Source: Nitrospira sp.
GTDB taxonomy: Bacteria > Nitrospirota > Nitrospiria > Nitrospirales > Nitrospiraceae
Direction: 5' to 3'
Length of the DNA stretch: 57,486 nucleotides
Assembly (NCBI GenBank): GCA_013140455.1
Contig: JABFSU010000136.1
Span: 1 to 57,486, forward strand
Shown here: piece after piece, positions 42,004-50,023 of the stretch
How positions within the stretch are numbered: position 1 is the first letter of the stretch
Layout: each line of letters begins with the position of its first letter
Notes under the pieces: model-generated
Told to the model about the DNA's origin: nothing
The model's input: the letters and a program-made list of their open reading frames with translations, nothing else
The model's database searches: none
Translations under genes and position numbers: made by a program

Positions 42004-42978
42004 ATGACGAAGCCCCTTCGATATCATACGGAGCGCCTCCCCCTCGCCAAAAGCTTCGCGTTTGGCAGGACGTTGGTGGGATTCGCTCTGCCCCTTATAT
42101 CCTGTCTCCTCGGATCAGCCAACGCCCTCGCCGGAGAGATTGCGATTCTGAAATCCTCCGACTTGCAGGCCTATGCGCAGGCGATCGAGGGATTCAAAGT
42201 CACGGCGCCGGCCTCCATGACCTATGCCGAATACGACTTGCGCGGTGATTCTGAACTCGGGAAAAAACTGGCCCGCAAGATCAGAGCCTCCGATGCGTCG
42301 CTCGTCCTGGCCGTCGGCTTGAAAGCCGCCCTGGCCGCCCAGGTGGAAATCATGGATATTCCCATCGTCTACATGATGATCCTGGATCCCTCGAAACATC
42401 ATCTCGCCACGCCGAATATCACCGGCACATTGCTGGATATTCCCGTCGACCGGCAGTTCAAGATTCTCCGCTCATTTCTGCCGTCGCTCCGCCGGCTCGG
42501 AGTCCTGTTCGATCCCACGAAGACCGGGTTTCACAGTAACGGCACGGCCCGCCATGCTGCCGCCAGCGGGTTCGAATTGGATGAATTCCCCGTCGCCAGT
42601 GAGAAAGAAGTCCCGCTGCAGCTGCGCACGCTTCTCACTACCGCCGACGGGTTGTGGCTGGTGCCCGATTCAACGGTTTTGACCGCGGAGTCCGTTGGTT
42701 TCATCCTCGAATCAGCCATGGCACGCCATGTCCCGGTCATCGGCTTCTCGCCGGAAATGACCAGGCTCGGAGCGCTCCTCAGCATTTCCGTCTCCTACAG
42801 TGATGTCGGCCGGGAAACCGGCCTGCTTGCCAGACGACTCCTTGATGGAGACCGGAAACTCCCGATGAAACCGATACCCATCGAACGCCTGAACATCACC
42901 GTGAACCAAAAGACCGCCAACTTTCTGGGCATCAACTTTCCCAACGACATTGAGCGCCTGATTGATGAGAAATATTAG
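42004..42978 (+). CDS. Periplasmic ABC-type substrate-binding protein (ABC_sub_bind family)
   Basis: 324 residues, signal peptide (LVGFALPLISCLLGSANALA), then two Rossmann-like lobes of the PF04392 type (SLVLAVGLKAALAAQ, ITGTLLDIPVDRQFKILRSFLP, RLGVLFDPTKTG, ADGLWLVPDSTVL, PVIGFSPEMTRLGALLSIS). No permease or ATPase gene is in the window. It lies 4 bases after the PAS protein and 12 bases before the histidine kinase, so it probably acts as the periplasmic sensor partner of that kinase rather than in transport. The ligand is unknown. Confidence 0.88.
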   Translation: MTKPLRYHTERLPLAKSFAFGRTLVGFALPLISCLLGSANALAGEIAILKSSDLQAYAQAIEGFKVTAPASMTYAEYDLRGDSELGKKLARKIRASDASLVLAVGLKAALAAQVEIMDIPIVYMMILDPSKHHLATPNITGTLLDIPVDRQFKILRSFLPSLRRLGVLFDPTKTGFHSNGTARHAAASGFELDEFPVASEKEVPLQLRTLLTTADGLWLVPDSTVLTAESVGFILESAMARHVPVIGFSPEMTRLGALLSISVSYSDVGRETGLLARRLLDGDRKLPMKPIPIERLNITVNQKTANFLGINFPNDIERLIDEKY

Positions 42979-42990
42979 GACCTGATTCCT

Positions 42991-45309
42991 ATGACCGCCG
43001 AACTGACCGCTCTCCAGAATCCGACACCGCCTTCCGGCGCACCGCCGAGGCCGTTCATCAGCTTGCGGACGAAATTTGTCGTGTTCTTCAGCCTGATTTT
43101 GGTCCTGACCTGTTCAACGTTGAGCTGGTATTTTGTTGAAATACGACGCGATGCCATGCTGCAGAACCTCCATCGCCTCGGCACCATCCTCCTGACCAAT
43201 ATCGCGCACAACAACCATTTCCGGTTTGCCGGCCTGGTGGCGGAAGATCAGACGACGCTGCAACAGTACATCGAAGGGCTCCTCTCCATCGATGAAGTCG
43301 TCTATGTGGTCGTCACAGGCTCAAACGGCCAGACGCTCGCCCGATACAGCAAGGGAGCGCGCCAGTCGTTGACAGACCCACAACGGTCCCTCTCCCATCC
43401 GATCTACCCCCCCGCAGACATCGTCCAGAGACTGGCGCAAACGCCGGCTACGGTCCCGCAGATTACTCCCCTTGTAGTCTCGGATCAGCTCACACTCGCC
43501 CCTCAGAATCAAGGCTCCCTCATGACGCAGGTATTCCCCACTCTGTCCGAGACGCTCTATGACTTTGCCTTGCCGGTCCTTCGGGCATCACCCGCACCCA
43601 TGACCCCGTTTACGCTCGACCCCGAATCCTCTGCCATCGACGGGACGATGATGAAACGGCCACCGGTCTACGGCGTCATTCAAATCGGCCTCACCGATGA
43701 GCGCGTGCGCCAGGCCGTGCTGACCATGATCCAGAATGTCTTTGCCCTGACCGCCCTCATTATCGGAGCCGGCATACTCGGCGCGCACCTGCTGACCTCG
43801 CGCATTACGACTCCCTTGCGACGCCTGGCCGGTGTGGCCCGCCAGGTGACTGAGGGAACAGCACCGGTTCAACTGTTCCCTGCCACAAACGACGAGGTCG
43901 GCCAATTGACCGGGCTCTTCAATGTCATGGCCCGGTCAGTTCAAGAGCGGAATCAGGCCATTACCACCAACCTTGAGACGATCAAACAACAATTCAGGCA
44001 GCTGACCACCCTCCATCAAGCCAGCGCCGCCATTGCGAGCACCCTGGACATGAACCATCTCCTCGACACGGTGCTCCAACTCCTGGTCGGCAATCTGGGC
44101 TTCCTGCGCATGGTGCTGGTCCTGCGACTTGAAGAGCGCGATGTGTCGTACATCGCCCGCGTCACGGGGATCTCGCCCGAGATTGCTGAGATCGCCTATA
44201 ATCTGGAAATTCCCATACGCGACGACGGCAGCATCACCGCGGATCTGTTTCTTCGCCGCGAACCGGTGCTCATCCAGGCGCTCGACGCCGCAGCCAACCG
44301 GATCTATCCGCCGGTGATGGAATTACTGCAACGCGCCGGCATCTCGTCGTTTATTGCCGTTCCTCTTCAGAGTCATCACGGGACCTTGGGATACATCGCC
44401 GGCGATCGAGGCGCCCAGATATGCACGGAAGAAGACCTGCATATTCTTCTGACGATCGCCAGCCATGTGGCCGCCGCGATCGATAACGCCCGCGCCTATG
44501 CCCACCTCTCCGAGCTGACCCAGCATCTGGAAGAGCGCATCCGCGAGCGCACGGAGGAACTCTCGCGCGCCAATGACCAACTCCAAGCTCACGATCGACG
44601 GCGCTCGACCTTCCTGTCGGTTGTGTCTCATGAGTTGCGCACGCCCATGACCGCCATTCGAAGTTTTGCCGAAAACATGCTGGATGGTGTCACCGGACCA
44701 TTGACAAACCAGCAGACGACCTACCTCACGCGGATCGAGCACAACGTGGCGCGGCTGGCCCGCATCATCAACCAGCTGTTGGATTGGTCGCGGCTGGATA
44801 CCCACAAAGATGCGCTTCGGCTTGAACCGGTCTGTATTGCGGAGATCGCCGCCACTGCCGCAGAAGGCCTGCAGACGGTCGCAGCAGAAAAACAAATCGC
44901 CCTCCGGATCGAGCCGGAACGGCCCCTCCCCAGGATTTACGGCGACCGCGACAAGCTGGAACAAATCCTCTGGAATCTGATCGGCAACGCCATCAAGTTT
45001 ACCCCTCCCGGCGGGGCTGTCACCGTCACGTTCTCCGGTGATGCGGCTGGGATGGTCAAGACCTGCGTGGCCGATACCGGATGCGGGATTGATCCGCTCC
45101 ACTTGCCGAGCGTCTTCAACGAATTTTCAAAAGTGCCGTCGTCGATGCCGTCCTCGCAAGGCGCTCAATTGGGCCTGTTCATTACCAAGACGTTGATCAC
45201 CATGCACCGGGGAGAAATCTGGGCGGAGAGCACGCCAGGCCGCGGAACCTGCATCTGTTTTACGCTGCCGATCGCGCCAACCCCGGAGACAGAACGGCCG
45301 CCGCAATGA
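42991..45309 (+). CDS. Membrane sensor histidine kinase (HAMP-GAF-HisKA-HATPase)
   Basis: 772 residues. TM1 at about 28-50, a periplasmic domain to about 240, TM2 at about 247-270 (ALTALIIGAGILGAHLLT), HAMP (TPLRRLAGVARQV), a GAF domain at about 345-505, a short coiled coil, then HisKA with His547 in VVSHELRTPMTAIRSF. The HATPase has the N box (LEQILWNLIGNAIKF), G1 (VADTGCGID) and F box (FNEFSKV). Its G2 box reads GAQLGLFI instead of GxGLGL, a mild deviation. It receives input from the periplasm (perhaps via the adjacent binding protein) and probably phosphorylates the NtrC-type regulator downstream. Confidence 0.93.
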   Translation: MTAELTALQNPTPPSGAPPRPFISLRTKFVVFFSLILVLTCSTLSWYFVEIRRDAMLQNLHRLGTILLTNIAHNNHFRFAGLVAEDQTTLQQYIEGLLSIDEVVYVVVTGSNGQTLARYSKGARQSLTDPQRSLSHPIYPPADIVQRLAQTPATVPQITPLVVSDQLTLAPQNQGSLMTQVFPTLSETLYDFALPVLRASPAPMTPFTLDPESSAIDGTMMKRPPVYGVIQIGLTDERVRQAVLTMIQNVFALTALIIGAGILGAHLLTSRITTPLRRLAGVARQVTEGTAPVQLFPATNDEVGQLTGLFNVMARSVQERNQAITTNLETIKQQFRQLTTLHQASAAIASTLDMNHLLDTVLQLLVGNLGFLRMVLVLRLEERDVSYIARVTGISPEIAEIAYNLEIPIRDDGSITADLFLRREPVLIQALDAAANRIYPPVMELLQRAGISSFIAVPLQSHHGTLGYIAGDRGAQICTEEDLHILLTIASHVAAAIDNARAYAHLSELTQHLEERIRERTEELSRANDQLQAHDRRRSTFLSVVSHELRTPMTAIRSFAENMLDGVTGPLTNQQTTYLTRIEHNVARLARIINQLLDWSRLDTHKDALRLEPVCIAEIAATAAEGLQTVAAEKQIALRIEPERPLPRIYGDRDKLEQILWNLIGNAIKFTPPGGAVTVTFSGDAAGMVKTCVADTGCGIDPLHLPSVFNEFSKVPSSMPSSQGAQLGLFITKTLITMHRGEIWAESTPGRGTCICFTLPIAPTPETERPPQ

Positions 45310-45424
45310 GGTGTACAGGCCGCCCAACAGGAGTCTCCATGCCCGGATAGACCGGCAATAGACCATGTATTTTTTTCGATGAAGTCACTACACTTCCGAA
45401 GCATGAATACGGGACGTACACGCT

Positions 45425-46864
45425 ATGCGCGCCAAAATCCTCCTCGTCGATGACGACCGGGATATCCTGCTCGGTCTGGAAAACCGCATCACATGGATGG
45501 GGCATGAACCCCTGACCGCAAGCGACGGGGCAGAGGCGCTGCGACTCATTGAACAGGAGGCGCCGGATCTTGTCCTCCTCGATCTGGAACTCCCCCATCG
45601 CTCCGGGCTGGAAGTCTTACAACAGGTTCGGGAAGCCGCCGCCGTTGCAGCGGGGCCCGACTCGGAGACTCCCTTGGCCACCTATACCACGCCGTTGATT
45701 ATTATCCTGACCGCCTTCGGCACGATCGAGCGCGCCGTGCAAGCCATGCACTTAGGGGCCTTCGACTTCCTGACCAAGCCCTTCACCGCCGACCACCTCA
45801 CCGTCGTGATCAAGAAAGCCCTTGAGACCCTCGCGCTGGATCGCCATGTTGATGTCCTCCGCAAGGAAGTCGAGGGACAGTACGATCCTATCGTCGGAAC
45901 CAACCAGAAAATGGCGGCGCAACTCGCCATTGCCAAGCAAGCGGCGGCAGCGCCGGTCACCGTCCTGTTGCTCGGCGAGACCGGCACCGGGAAAGAAGTG
46001 ATTGCGCGCGCGATTCACCGTTGGAGCCCGCGACGGGATAAGCCGTTCGTCGCAGTGAACTGCGCGGCCTTACCGGATACCCTCCTGGAGAATGAGCTGT
46101 TTGGACATGAACGAGGGGCCTACACCGGCGCGCTGAAGCGGGAACCCGGAAAAATCGAAATCGCCGAAGGGGGCACCGTCTTCCTGGACGAGATCGGCGA
46201 TATGCCGCTGCTCATGCAGAGCCATCTGTTGCGCGTGCTTCAGGATCAGACCTTCTATCGAGTGGGCGGCACGCAGCTCATCCGGACCAATGTGCGCTTT
46301 ATTGCCGCGACCAACAAAGATTTGCGGCAGGCGATCCGCCAAGGCACCTTTCGGGAAGACCTGTACTACCGGCTCGCCGTAATCACCAGCACTCTTCCAC
46401 CCCTGCGGGAACGCCTGGACGACCTCCCGGCGCTGTCCGAGTATTTCCTCCGGCGCGCCGCCGGACTCGGCACCCATCGCCAATACACACTGAGCGACCG
46501 CGCGCTCACGCTCATGCACCAATATCATTGGCCGGGAAATGTCCGCGAGCTGGAGAATGTACTGACCCGCGCCGTCATCCTCTCCACAGGCGCGACGATT
46601 GAGCCATCGCACCTGTCGCTCATGGCGGTCTCATCGACACCCGATCAGGAATCAGGACTGGACTCGTCGCTGCATGCCTATCATGAAATGATGGAGGCCT
46701 ACAGCAAGAACATCCTGGCGAGAGCCCTCCAGCAGAACGGATGGAACCAAACGAGAGCCGCTGAAGCGCTGAAACTCCAGCGCACCTATTTCACCAAACT
46801 GCTCCGGCAGAAACAGATCTCCGGGCATCCTCCCCACACCCGTCCCGACAATGAGGCAGAATAA
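45425..46864 (+). CDS. NtrC-family sigma-54 activator response regulator
   Basis: 479 residues. The receiver (Asp9-Asp10-Asp11, phospho-acceptor Asp53 in LLDLELP, TKPF) carries an unusual ~20-residue Ala/Pro/Thr-rich insert before the fourth strand (EAAAVAAGPDSETPLATYTT). The AAA+ domain has Walker A GETGTGKE, Walker B TVFLDEIGDM and the sigma-54 contact loop as GAYTGA rather than GAFTGA. The C-terminal Fis-type HTH is GWNQTRAAEALKLQRTYFTKLL. It remodels RNA polymerase-sigma-54 when phosphorylated, most likely by the kinase encoded just upstream. It is the obvious candidate to drive the -24/-12 promoters in this window. Confidence 0.95.
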   Translation: MRAKILLVDDDRDILLGLENRITWMGHEPLTASDGAEALRLIEQEAPDLVLLDLELPHRSGLEVLQQVREAAAVAAGPDSETPLATYTTPLIIILTAFGTIERAVQAMHLGAFDFLTKPFTADHLTVVIKKALETLALDRHVDVLRKEVEGQYDPIVGTNQKMAAQLAIAKQAAAAPVTVLLLGETGTGKEVIARAIHRWSPRRDKPFVAVNCAALPDTLLENELFGHERGAYTGALKREPGKIEIAEGGTVFLDEIGDMPLLMQSHLLRVLQDQTFYRVGGTQLIRTNVRFIAATNKDLRQAIRQGTFREDLYYRLAVITSTLPPLRERLDDLPALSEYFLRRAAGLGTHRQYTLSDRALTLMHQYHWPGNVRELENVLTRAVILSTGATIEPSHLSLMAVSSTPDQESGLDSSLHAYHEMMEAYSKNILARALQQNGWNQTRAAEALKLQRTYFTKLLRQKQISGHPPHTRPDNEAE

Positions 46865-46964
46865 CCTCAGTCATACCTTCCACCCGCGAGCCGGTCGAGC
46901 TTCGGTGGAAAAAGACACGATGCTACATCAAGCTCTGGAGGCCCGTGATAGTAGCTTCGGCAGA

Positions 46965-47132
46965 CTAGGCTGCCCGCCTGAACGGCACTTCTGCCGCAGG
47001 TGGAGCCACAGTCGCGGACGGGCCTTTCATCTCAGCCATATGCCGATGCTCCGCATCGCTTTCTCCTGTCAGCGACCAAGCCAACAGCCAGACAAGGGCA
47101 CTTATCGTCACCAGACCAATAAGGATAACCAT
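46965..47132 (-). CDS. 55-residue single-pass membrane protein
   Basis: ATG 47132 preceded by GAGGGA at good spacing. Residues 1-22 are hydrophobic (MVILIGLVTISALVWLLAWS), followed by a charged, then Ala/Pro-rich tail ending FRRAA. No family recognised. It lies 114 bases downstream of the 320-residue membrane protein on the same strand, probably the second gene of that operon. The span resembles the plus-strand microprotein at 36856. The 100 bases up to the NtrC-type gene show nothing else. Confidence 0.6.
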   Translation of the reverse strand: MVILIGLVTISALVWLLAWSLTGESDAEHRHMAEMKGPSATVAPPAAEVPFRRAA

Positions 47133-47245
47133 GACATCCCTCACAATCTGCCGGTAGGCTCAGTCCGTTTCCACAAACCAACCGGCGTTCAACGGATGGC
47201 TGACACAGGCTGGCCCCCCGTCAGCCATCCTGTTAGGTCCACTCC

Positions 47246-48208
47246 TTATGCCGCCAGGCGATAGACCCAGCGATCACGCTCGCGACGCATATCGGCCAAG
47301 GCCTTTGCTTCCCGACTCATGGCGGACAGCCGCAACCCGCTGAAAAACACCGCGCCCATTCCGATCATCGCGGCAAAGAGATACCCGAGCGGAATACCGG
47401 GCCAGGCCATCGTCTGCTCCGGCGCTGACGCCATCGCCATGGCCCCTGCCGTCGGCGTCATGCTTGCCACCATGACCGCATCCGCCGGTTCCGTCATCGT
47501 CGCTGTGCGATCGACCGCCGCCAGCAATGTCCCCAGCTGATATTGGTTCGCTCCCCAAGCCTCTTCCAGCCCGGTCCTGGCCTGCGCCACATGAATAATC
47601 GCTGTGCCCAACTGTTCCTGAATTCCGGCCGCCCGAACGGCATAGTCACGACCGGCATCCACAATCCATCGACCGAGCAACGGCTGCCATGTCGCCATGA
47701 ATGCCTCCTGCATACGCCCGCCCAATTGCTCCGCGGCGCCGATCATGTCGCGATTGTAATCAGAGAGATAGTGATCCGCGGACAGGATCCCGCTGCGTAC
47801 TCCACGCCTGGTGCCGTTCACGATGGAACGCCCCATGACCGCCTGGACGCGAGCCGCGTGATCATCGGGCATCGTCGCCGCACGGTCCATGATAAATCCG
47901 AAGGGACCACCGGGCATGGATTGCAGGCTATAGTGCGCGAGCAATGCCTGATCCCATTCCAACGTCGCCTGAGCCGTAATGCGATCGCTCTGCCGTTGCA
48001 GCAACGTGCGCTCGACAATGGCTTGCCCCAGGGCAGGCTGCAGCCACACCATCCCGTTCGCCGAACTGAAGAATTGATCACCCATCGCCGGCGGCGTGGC
48101 GACAAGGAAGGTGCCGGTGGTGGCTACGAAGAGAAACAGCGCGCCGAAGACAATGGCGCACATTCCAAACCCGACAATGATGTCGATACCGCTATAGCGA
48201 TAGGTCAT
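47246..48208 (-). CDS. Hypothetical membrane protein with two terminal spans
   Basis: 320 residues behind a very strong AAAGGAGG ribosome site. One membrane span near the N-terminus (about 8-38, IVGFGMCAIVFGALFLFVATTGTFLVA) and one near the C-terminus (about 272-295, GIPLGYLFAAMIGMGAVFFSG), with a large helical region between that would lie in the periplasm if the N-terminus is inside. The central part is rich in Ala, Gln and Met. Not recognised. The upstream region carries a perfect 16-bp palindrome near the likely start point. Confidence 0.72.
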   Translation of the reverse strand: MTYRYSGIDIIVGFGMCAIVFGALFLFVATTGTFLVATPPAMGDQFFSSANGMVWLQPALGQAIVERTLLQRQSDRITAQATLEWDQALLAHYSLQSMPGGPFGFIMDRAATMPDDHAARVQAVMGRSIVNGTRRGVRSGILSADHYLSDYNRDMIGAAEQLGGRMQEAFMATWQPLLGRWIVDAGRDYAVRAAGIQEQLGTAIIHVAQARTGLEEAWGANQYQLGTLLAAVDRTATMTEPADAVMVASMTPTAGAMAMASAPEQTMAWPGIPLGYLFAAMIGMGAVFFSGLRLSAMSREAKALADMRRERDRWVYRLAA

Positions 48209-48333
48209 GAGAACCTCCTTTCCGCCTCAGGCAATCCGGCAGACGGCAACCGTGCCGCAGGACCTTGCGCCCGATTCGGATAACGCGATGTGAAGGAGCG
48301 ACACCGGGAATAGTGCCCGATACGAGAGTCGTT

Positions 48334-48349
48334 GAATGACCGGTCATTC
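48334..48349 (-). promoter_or_regulatory. Perfect 16-bp palindrome, likely operator
   Basis: GAATGACCGGTCATTC, a perfect palindrome 126 bases upstream of the 48208 start. On the minus strand TATACC (48365-48360) lies ten bases before it, so the palindrome would cover the transcription start, the position of a repressor operator. Apart from this, 48209-48485 holds no gene. Confidence 0.55.
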
Positions 48350-48485
48350 GCCCCGTTGGGGTATAGTCGACCGCCCGTCTGGTGAAAGGAAAACACCCGG
48401 CAGGTCCGGACCGATGGATTGAGGCTCCATGGAGGACCATAACACCACCTACAGAATGAGGCGGCTGCGAGAAGATAGTATTAGC

Positions 48486-48719
48486 CTACGCCTCGGCGCT
48501 GCCTGACGCAATAGCGGGCAGAGTCCGGCCGGTAGCCGATCTGCGCGAGGGCCACCGCCCGTTGATCCATGCGCATACCAGCGTCCATGCAACCGCCGTC
48601 ATATCGATGCGAATCCGAACGTGACCGAACCATGCGTCGGCCATGAAATCGACCACGAAGATAGTCTCTGCATCGTCAACCGAAGGGTCGTGATCCTGAA
48701 CAACGACTCCATCGAACAC
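48486..48719 (-). CDS. Hypothetical small protein, 77 residues
   Basis: Weakly supported. ATG 48719 has AGAGGTG at acceptable spacing. The codon third positions are GC-rich like those of its neighbours. The product (FDGVVVQDHDPSVDDAETIF ... WTLVCAWINGRWPSRR) matches nothing I recognise and has no clear signal or membrane span. It lies behind an AT-rich palindrome that could be its operator or promoter region. Confidence 0.35.
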   Translation of the reverse strand: MFDGVVVQDHDPSVDDAETIFVVDFMADAWFGHVRIRIDMTAVAWTLVCAWINGRWPSRRSATGRTLPAIASGSAEA

Positions 48720-48738
48720 CTCTGTTCGTGGTGAAGAA

Positions 48739-48770
48739 GGCTCTTTCTGAAAAAATATTTTTCATGAGCC
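48739..48770. repeat. AT-rich palindrome with outer arms
   Basis: A perfect palindrome TGAAAAA-ATA-TTTTTCA (48748-48764) flanked by GGCTC (48739-48743) and GAGCC (48766-48770). It stands out as an AT-rich island, 20 bases upstream of the minus-strand ATG at 48719. It could be an operator, a promoter element or a bidirectional terminator. The rest of 48771-49123 shows nothing I can call. Confidence 0.45.
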
Positions 48771-49123
48771 CACATCATCGGACCACGCGCGCAACCCGAC
48801 CGCACGACCACCTCACCCTCCCCGGGAGCCCTTCGATAGAGAATCGGATGCACCGAATAGCCGGATCGACAACCGTCACCGACAGGCCACACCTCGCAGC
48901 ACGAATAACAGAAGAGCCGGAAACTAGCGCCAGCAAACGATCAGCGCCGATGCCATTGCACGACGCGTGCACGAGACGATCATTCACAGCCTGATTCCCA
49001 ACGGCTCAACTCGCATACATCTCCTTGCCCCAACCGACCTTCACCCCTCACAAGGGAGTGGATTCCTGGATACGGGAGCTCCATCCATTTTCCAACCGGC
49101 TAACAAAATCCGCACGGAAGTAA

Positions 49124-49152
49124 TTTACTCGCCGCGCAATCTCTGCTATACC
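49124..49152 (+). promoter_or_regulatory. Promoter of the histone-like peptide gene
   Basis: TTTACT (49124-49129) and TATACC (49147-49152) with an ideal 17-base spacer. Start near 49160, giving a leader of about 40 bases containing the AAGGGGGG ribosome site. Confidence 0.5.
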
Positions 49153-49200
49153 TGTCACATCGACTCACAACTTTTTACACCGAAGGGGGGTGAAGTACTC

Positions 49201-49266
49201 ATGGCCACGAAGAAAGCAGCAGCGAAGAAGCCTGTAAAAAAGGCTGCCGCGAAGAAGAAGAAGTAG
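49201..49266 (+). CDS. 21-residue histone H1-like basic peptide
   Basis: ATG 49201 after AAGGGGGGTGAAG. The product is MATKKAAAKKPVKKAAAKKK plus one Lys: almost only Ala, Lys and Pro, the composition of eukaryotic H1 tails and bacterial H1-like (Hc1/AlgP-type) proteins. A nucleoid-binding or nucleic-acid-condensing role is likely from charge alone. It has its own promoter and a downstream hairpin. A degenerate copy lies at 49744. The frame is open upstream of 49201, but that stretch is not coding-like. Confidence 0.7.
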   Translation: MATKKAAAKKPVKKAAAKKKK

Positions 49267-49275
49267 TCGCACCAT

Positions 49276-49303
49276 GAGGAGGCGACGGTCACGTCGCCTC
49301 CTC
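49276..49303 (+). terminator. Hairpin after the histone-like peptide gene
   Basis: GAGGAGGCGAC (49276-49286) and GTCGCCTCCTC (49293-49303): 11 perfect pairs, 6-base loop, nine bases after the stop. There is no T tract, only a pyrimidine-rich CGCCTCTCTCCCC. Confidence 0.55.
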
Positions 49304-49681
49304 GCCTCTCTCCCCCGCTCACGCTCACATCCAACTCCAGCAATTTCGACTCGCAGTACGAAGAAGATTTCTCCATTCATATTTCCATCGTCGTGTTTCC
49401 ACCGACTCGATCATCGGCTGCTCCATCCGATAACACCTCCTCATCAGTGACTCACCCTCCACGTCCCGTCCGCCTCACCCCGAAAGTTCCCAACCGATTC
49501 AGAATCGAACACTCTCGACCGTGTCTCATTGCACTCGCCGGGGAATCCCGATGCAGCGGAATACAGAAAGGGACGGACTGGTCCAAAAACCAGATGGACA
49601 ATCTCACAGTTTGGAGAAGAGCCGCCTCTTGCGAGAGAACTAATGGGGACGAAGGAGAGTGGGGCGAGAATGCCACAAGGC

Positions 49682-49799
49682 AAAAAAAAGGGGAGGTGAT
49701 GGCCACATCACCTCCCCGACTTCCGACCGCCGGGTGAAGACCCATGGCGACCAAGAAAGCAGCAAGGGGATCTTAGCACGAACAGGCCATAGAAAACAC
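49682..49799 (-). ncRNA. Candidate small RNA on the minus strand
   Basis: The minus strand carries a textbook intrinsic terminator: a perfect 12-bp hairpin (49717-49706 with 49701-49690, loop of 4) followed by eight T (49689-49682). No minus-strand gene lies between it and 53407 except the opposite-facing 51060-52489 unit. Upstream on the same strand TTGAAA (49835-49830) and TATTTT (49811-49806) are 18 bases apart, predicting an RNA of about 118 nt. It would be antisense to the degenerate histone-like copy. The plus strand of the 49306-49681 and 49777-50023 stretches shows no gene. Confidence 0.4.
49744..49776 (+). pseudogene. Degenerate copy of the histone-like peptide gene
   Basis: ATGGCGACCAAGAAAGCAGC and a few codons more, ending in a stop after 10 residues (MATKKAARGS). 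Its first 20 bases match the 49201 gene at 18 positions, and the upstream GGGTGAAG is also shared at nearly the same spacing. The Lys/Pro-rich remainder is lost. Most likely a truncated duplicate; translation of a 10-residue peptide cannot be excluded. Confidence 0.5.
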
Positions 49800-50023
49800 G
49801 ATAGAAAAATACTTAATTTTTTAACGTACTTTCAACAAGTTGCATGCGTATTACCGCAAACATTCCGTCCTGAACAGAGGGAAAACCCGGGACTGACTCC
49901 CGTGTTCGATCCGGGGCGCTGAAGCCGGAATCAGCATCAGGAAAACGCAGACCGAGGTCACCACGAGGCGGTTCGGGGTAGAATCGCGACGAGGTAAGTG
50001 CCTATTCCCGGGAGATCAACTCG

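Noticed and set aside
46851-47264. 137-codon plus-strand frame
   Set aside because: It is the complement of the 55-residue membrane protein gene, which has a better ribosome site and hydrophobic pattern.
48245-48258. Sigma-54-like CGGCACGGTTGCC upstream of the 48208 gene
   Set aside because: GG and GC are only 7 bases apart; sigma-54 requires 10.
48967-49200. Upstream extension of the histone-like peptide frame
   Set aside because: Contains the promoter and ribosome site of the 49201 gene; sequence is not coding-like.
49393-49737. 114-codon plus-strand frame
   Set aside because: Product is Ser/Arg/Pro-rich, and the frame runs through the A tract and hairpin of the minus-strand terminator.
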